A stretch of 64,000 nucleotides of DNA from Lutjanus erythropterus (lineage: Eukaryota; Chordata; Actinopteri; Lutjaniformes; Lutjanidae), in the NCBI GenBank assembly GCA_020091685.1, contig CM034597.1:1434646-1498645 (forward strand), read 5' to 3'. This document shows positions 59,546-64,000 of this stretch, in pieces; positions within the stretch are counted from its first letter, which is position 1, and the number at the start of each line of letters is the position of its first letter. The notes beneath the pieces are model-generated. The model had not been told where the DNA came from, did not search any database, and was given only the letters and a program-made list of their open reading frames with translations. The position numbers and the translations under genes are program-made.

Positions 59546-59815
59546 TGCTAGGCCAGTGGTTCCCAAACTTTTCTGGCATACCCCCCCTCAGAGGCTGAAA
59601 AAACTTTACTTCCTCCCATCCAATGATAATTATCAATCATTAACAATAACTGGGGAAGCAACTGATCAAAAAGGATTCAGATTGAATTTTAGTGAAATAA
59701 AAGTTAGCATTGTAGCATCAACATTGCTTGTTTATTTTCGCTACATAAATTATATTCACTCAACTCTGTGGTAGCTGTATGCCCACCCCCCAGATTAGGA
59801 ACCACTGTGCTATGC
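59546..59815. mobile_element. 254 bp hAT MITE with near-exact 8 bp duplication
   Basis: TGCTAGGC (59546-59553) and TGCTATGC (59808-59815) flank an element at 59554-59807; they agree at 7 of 8 positions. The ends read CAGTGGTTCCCAAACTTTTC on the left, and CAGTGGTTCCTAATCTGGGG on the reverse complement of the right. This CAGTGGTTCCCAA terminus is familiar from vertebrate hAT elements. No coding capacity. Confidence 0.9.
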
Positions 59816-60049
59816 TCATATATATTCAAAAGAAAACTAATTTTTATAGACATTTAAAAGATGCTGCCAGGGGACCAGTAAAAGCAACATATAGTTGCTA
59901 ACATTTGCTAACTGATGCCCTATATGTTGCTTTTATGAGTGAAGGAGAAAGTTGATTGAGGTTCACAGTTTCCTCAACTGTTATTGAAGCACAGAACAAA
60001 AGGGGTGGGACTTCAGCTGCATCACCACCTCATATGGCAGTTGCACTGT

Positions 60050-60175
60050 CCTTAACTGTGAGGCTCTACAGAGGTCAGCACATCACCAGGATCAAACCTC
60101 CACCCACGGAGGTCCTCTACACACAGTGGTGTAGGAAGAAGGCCAGCAAGATCATCAAGGACCCAAACCAACCCA
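60050..60175 (+). pseudogene. LINE (L2/CR1-like) ORF2 C-terminal fragment
   Basis: The frame encodes CRKKASKIIKDPNQPNP, resembling the RARKIIKDPSHP-type block near the C-terminus of L2/CR1-like LINE reverse transcriptase proteins. It is followed by a few residues and then AT-rich sequence. Only about 40 codons are recognisable. Assignment is from remembered family texture. Confidence 0.4.
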
Positions 60176-61079
60176 ACCCCAAACTCCCATTCTATGTCAT
60201 TTATGTGCTTATGAGAAATTAAAGAAATTGAAACTTGATTAATATTAACAACAACAGAAAACATGGGTGTGAATAAATGGGTCTCTGTGACATTAAAGAA
60301 AAAACAATCTTCAGTGTTGAAAAATCAGTGTTGAATCACCAAAGGTCCCTTTCTGTACACAGTATGTTGTAGACATTGTTTAATAGCCGCCTTCATACTT
60401 CACTGATGATAAGGCCTGTGTGCCGATTCCAGAACATCCATTCATCTCAACTTAACTCCGTCTGACTCCATTCATTACCCTGCACAGATAACCCAGCGGC
60501 AGGAAAAGGCAGAGTCAGCGGCCGACACACTCTCTGAGATACACCAAATTTGTCTCTCTCTCTGATACAATAGAAGTCTGTGGTCTACTTTAGTGCAGAG
60601 TTTTCACTTTCCATAGACTATTTGGGTTTTGGTCATGGTCCTTGCTTTTTATATTTTCTACACCAGATGAGATGATGGTCCTCTCAAACACACTGAGGAG
60701 AAATGTGCCATCTAGTGAGCCAAATCACAGTCATTGCACAACATTTTCATACAAATATACATATTTGCCAGTCTTTATTACTACAATCTACACCAAGTGA
60801 AGGTTTTTACAGTACATTTGTCCTACAAATATTTCTCAAAGACAGATCTTCTCTAGAGGCAGAAATAACAGCAGTAAGCTAAACCAACCCAAAGAAGAGG
60901 TGTTTGATCACTGACTAAAGCTGATAAAGGCAACCTGGGCAGTGATACGTTTCCAGTCCATCCTCATCACCATAAAAACATGCGTGTTGGTCACTAATAC
61001 AAGCAGCTTATTCTGACTGATAGTAGTCTCTGTGCCTGAGTCTCACCAAACCTCTACCATTTTACAGTGGAAACTATGT
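60176..61079. other. Noncoding stretch, no feature recognised
   Basis: No exons or element ends. Short unique-looking segments such as 60410-60560. Confidence 0.4.
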
Positions 61080-61430
61080 GTGTCAAGTGTTTATTTGTGT
61101 TATGAGCTTAGCCATTGTGAAACAATCAGGAAATAATGTTTAATTTCTCTGATTCACCTGCTTCTCACCAGCACTGAGCACCGCCTCTCCATGTTCAATC
61201 TGTACAGCAGACACACGTGCTGATGGTTTCCGAGGAAGATGGAGAGAAATATTTTGACATTCAAGCTGATGCAGAAAAAAGAAAAACAAAACAGCAGAAA
61301 AAAATATGAAACAGGTGGAGAACAAGGAAAACTTGATCTGACAGCGAGATAAGAGACTCACCGCAATTATTGGAAGTATCCATAAATCAGAGAAGAGATG
61401 AGGGTAAAAGTGTTGGCATACAGCCAATAC
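61080..61430. repeat. Dispersed repeat, copy 2 of the 605-1095 pair
   Basis: Same orientation as copy 1, with CCAGCACTGAGCACCGCCTC and CAGGTGGAGAACAAGG matching copy 1's CCAGCACTGAGCGCTGCCTC and GGGTGGAGAGCAAGA. It runs directly into the trinucleotide satellite at its right. Confidence 0.6.
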
Positions 61431-61527
61431 CACTACCACTACTACTACTAGTACTACTACTACTATTACTACTACTACTACTACTACTACTACTAATAAT
61501 AATAATAATAATAATAACAATAATTAT
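61430..61527. repeat. (CTA)n passing into (AAT)n microsatellite
   Basis: CTA/ACT units (61430-61493) with a few interruptions grade into AAT units (61494-61520). It directly abuts the TAGGGATGCAC element, whose left flank therefore cannot be checked for a duplication. Confidence 0.95.
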
Positions 61528-63231
61528 TAGGGATGCACCAATACCAGCATTGGGTGTCGGTCCGATACTGTCCTCCTACTCTAATAGCCCACACCTGATA
61601 CCACGTCATGAAAAGTAGCCGCTCAACACAATCAAACATCTAAAAAACCAACACAATGCAGATTTCAGGGTGTTTGCTGATGCTTACCCTCTTTTTTGGT
61701 CATGTCGTCATTATCAGCGAGACTCGCTGTCATCAACATCATCCACTAATGACCGCAGCGATTTTGGAAACTGTCTGTAAAGTTCCATGTAAGTCCATGT
61801 AAAACTGAAATAAATGCACAGAGACCACCTGTAGACAGCAGCCAGCCGCTGTCCAATATGTCCTGGTGGGTGTAAACTAGTTGATGCCTCGACTAATTAA
61901 TCCGAAGACAAAGAAAAAACTTGGCTGCCTCCAGTCTGTAAACATCTTTTCTTGGTAATAAGCTGCTACAACTTCTCTTTGTGTAGTTAATCTTCACTAA
62001 AACAGCCTGACAGCACAGGACACCAAACTTCACTCTTTGGGCTTCACAGCAGGGTGAACAAAACTGTCGCACACATGGCACCACACTCATACCTGTCCCC
62101 CCTAAACAATGACAGGTAGGAACTAATTAGATCTTAGACAAGAGGGACAGAAGAAGAAACTAAAATACTACAAATGTGTAATTAAAATACTAGTTAAAAT
62201 GCTGTAAATAATAATGAAATAATTATCATACATTACACCATTTGTAACAGTAAACTTATTTCTGCAAGTCCATAATAATGTTGTGAAATTATTATACTGA
62301 AATATATCACATACACAGTAAACTGCACAGCTTAACAAGAAACACAAAATCAGTAAAGTAAGTTACTACAAATAACCTAAAAATGTAACCATGGTTACAC
62401 TTGTAGCAGGAAACAGCAACAATGATTTGTTACATTTAGAAAGTGAGCATCTATTTTTTTTTTTTTTTGTATGATTATTTTTATTGATTTCATACTATGC
62501 ACCATGAGGTTTACTTACAATCTTTCAGCCACAAAACTAATAATACCTTTAAACACATTAAGTGTTTTCCATAACATGTCTTATCCTTGAATGGTGTCAT
62601 GCAACCCAAAACATCACTCCCTCCATACATTTATATACACAAGACATAAAATACAAGATACATGACTTTCATTCCTACCTGCTATTCACATTTCTCTCAT
62701 TCCAATTCACTCACCCCCACAACATTCAAACACACTCACACATGCACACACATTAATATACAACTCACAATAGTTCTATGCCCTTGATCTCCACCAGAGT
62801 CCCCGCTTGTCCTCTCTGCCACCAGTTATTTTTGTTTCAGATCTTATAAAACAACATATATGTGTTCCCAAACCTCGCTGAATTGCTGTAGTTTGTTGTT
62901 ATCCTCAGATAATGTCTTTTCTATGGACAAATAATATCTCATCAAATCTTTGAGTGGGAGCTTCTGTTTTTTTTCCAGTGTTTTAAAATGAGCGTCTTAT
63001 AGATGAGGGAGGAGAACATAATCTGCCATCCCAAAGGGTATCTTATTTTTTCATCATATTGAAAAAGAGAAAGTGACCATCTAATGAAAATAAAACATGT
63101 TTTTAAAGTTATTGTAAGAACTTCAATGGCATTATTGAGTACTTGTATCGGTATTCGGTATCAGCAAGTACCCAAATGTAAGTACTTGTACTTGTACTCG
63201 GTCTGAAAAAAGTGGTATCAGTGCATACCTA
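61528..63231. mobile_element. Element with TAGGGATGCAC-type inverted ends
   Basis: The left end reads TAGGGATGCACCAATACCAG, and the reverse complement of the right end reads TAGGTATGCACTGATACCAC. The right subterminal region contains GTACTTGTACTTGTACTCGG-type words. I recall both ends as the two termini of a fish hAT-like DNA element. It holds a LINE insertion (62454-63067); without it and its duplication the element would be about 1.07 kb. No transposase frame is left. Confidence 0.65.
62438..63083 (-). mobile_element. 5'-truncated LINE with poly(A) and 16 bp target duplication
   Basis: The insertion (62454-63067, minus strand) ends in a 15-base poly(A) (T run 62454-62468), preceded by an AATAAA signal within GAAATCAATAAAAATAATC. 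Target duplications AGAAAGTGAGCATCTA (62438-62453) and AGAAAGTGACCATCTA (63068-63083) match at 15 of 16 positions. The 5' part carries the end of an ORF2-like frame, LPLKDLMRYYLSIEKTLSED then NNKLQQFSEVWEH, ending in a stop. This resembles the C-terminus of L1/Tx1-like ORF2, but the clade is uncertain. The high identity of the duplication suggests a relatively recent insertion. Confidence 0.88.
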
Positions 63232-63309
63232 AGTACGACCTCTTCTATCCGTATTAGAAAATCTGAATCAGTGAATCAGCAACATACTGGAAAATCTATA
63301 CATTTAGAT
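63232..63309. other. Short spacer
   Basis: AT-rich spacer between the element end and the satellite block; nothing recognised. Confidence 0.5.
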
Positions 63310-63358
63310 ACATATATACATATATATATATATATTTTATGTGCTATGATAATATTAA

Positions 63359-63407
<49 letters not shown>

Positions 63408-63462
63408 GTAACAATAATAATAATAATGAGAAGAAGAAGAAGAAAAAGAAGACGAGGAGAAG
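63310..63462. repeat. (TA)n, (AAT)n and (AGA)n satellite cluster
   Basis: ACATATATA/(TA)n at 63310-63337, AAT units at 63357-63427, then a purine tract GAGAAGAAGAAGAAGAAAAA to about 63462. Confidence 0.95.
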
Positions 63463-63599
63463 TACTTAACATAAAACCAGATAATCATAACATTTATGAT
63501 AAAACCCTAAAAACAAGGACAATAAATAGATTTTCCATAACACTTCCAATGTGTGTATGCACTGTTTGTGAATGAGGCCCAACATTAGCATCCAAGCAA

Positions 63600-63720
63600 G
63601 ATAATCCACAGACCTTGTCGTGAGAAGTTTCACTTTGAAACTACTTTCTGTCTGCAGTAGAATCTACCAGAACATATTAGAATGTACCAGAGAGTTCCTA
63701 CATGAAACTATCTCCAAACC
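63600..63720. repeat. Fragment related to the 15667-16367 MITE
   Basis: AAGATAATCCACAGACCTTG, then GTGAGAAGTTTC and AGAGTTCCTACATGAAACTA are near-matches, in part inverted, to interior text of the 701 bp MITE (CACTGACCTTGTAAGAAGTT; AATAGTTCCTACATGCTCAC). No TTAA-flanked ends are present, so it is a fragment. Confidence 0.4.
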
Positions 63721-63909
63721 TCTGCAGCTCCTCAAAAATCTACATGGATAAACCTGCATCTGTGCATACATAACAAAGAAAGGAATCACTGGAAAAACAA
63801 TCAATAAACCAAACAACAAACAACCAGATAACAAAATAACATTATTTTAAGTGAAACAATTTCATCACATTTGAAGTAATCAAAAAGTAATGGAAAGTAA
63901 TCAAGTTAC

Positions 63910-64000
63910 ATCAGACTAGAGCTGTCCTATCTAGTCTGATGAGCATGAACTGATGAAGCCTGCTCGGATGAGAGGCGAAACGTCTTCTAAGACAGTTTTA
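63910..64000 (+). ncRNA. Structured motif resembling a hammerhead ribozyme core
   Basis: CTGATGA (63950-63956) is followed after one extra A by a hairpin GCCTGCTC-GGAT-GAGAGGC (63958-63976) and then GAAA (63977-63980). CTGATGA, stem II, GAAA is the order of the hammerhead core. Downstream GTCTT-CT-AAGAC (63982-63993) could be stem III. A separate 10 bp hairpin, ATCAGACTAG with CTAGTCTGAT (63910-63940), lies just upstream. Hammerheads are known in Penelope-like retroelements, and I recall this GATGAGAGGCGAAACGTCTT word as part of a dispersed fish retroelement. The extra A, an imperfect closing of stem I and the window edge mean self-cleavage is not established. Confidence 0.4.

Noticed and set aside
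61140-61520. 126-codon frame with poly-Leu/Val start
   Set aside because: The N-terminal part is the trinucleotide satellite read as protein, and the rest lies in a dispersed repeat.

Overview
This 64 kb window looks like vertebrate, most likely teleost fish, nuclear DNA that is intergenic or lies deep inside a large intron. It is AT-rich, has no operons, and contains long (GT)n, (GA)n, (AAT)n and (GGAT)n microsatellites. I found no convincing exon of a conserved host protein. What can be recognised is mostly transposon remains of kinds common in fish: Tc1/mariner, hAT, TTAA-flanked MITEs, tRNA-like SINEs and decayed LINEs. The assignment to teleosts, perhaps percomorphs, rests on recalled repeat families and is an inference.

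Layout. 0-8 kb: one member of a dispersed repeat pair (605-1095; its partner is at 61080-61430), a 406 bp foldback MITE that is almost a perfect palindrome (3146-3551), and a longer relative of it (5083-5560). 8-10 kb: a tRNA-like SINE head followed by a complete but dead Tc1/mariner element (8512-9739) whose transposase has DD36E spacing. 11-20 kb: a GGAT satellite, two AT-rich dispersed repeat segments, a 701 bp TTAA MITE (15667-16367) and two more SINE copies. 20-23.4 kb: a 3'-truncated Tc1/mariner relic (20195-21240) and an 801 bp hAT element with an exact 8 bp target duplication and a BED-finger remnant (22576-23376). 25-29.5 kb: a TTAA element, a MITE-like element with a fragment nested in it, an RTE-like LINE fossil and a SINE head. 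29.5-38 kb: little recognisable. 38.3-40.8 kb: a hAT transposase pseudogene on the minus strand that keeps a 365-codon open C-terminal half. 43-56 kb: unique sequence resembling conserved noncoding blocks, two non-autonomous hAT-like elements (48370-49025 and 51097-51982), and a small CpG-rich block followed by good splice donors (55540-56049) that may be a promoter with a noncoding first exon or an LTR-derived promoter. 57-64 kb: satellites, a 254 bp hAT MITE with a near-exact 8 bp duplication (59554-59807), a LINE C-terminal fragment, and a nested pair in which a 5'-truncated LINE with poly(A) and a 16 bp duplication (62454-63067) sits inside an element with 'TAGGGATGCAC' type ends (61528-63231). 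The last 90 bases carry a structured motif that resembles a hammerhead ribozyme core.

There is no evidence of genes working together here. The interest lies in transposon structure (exact target duplications, nesting, foldback formation), a possible ribozyme-bearing retroelement end, a possible promoter, and blocks that may be cis-regulatory. Family names for repeats come from remembered consensus features and need a repeat-library search. Target duplications, terminal repeats, stops and frameshifts were read directly from the sequence.
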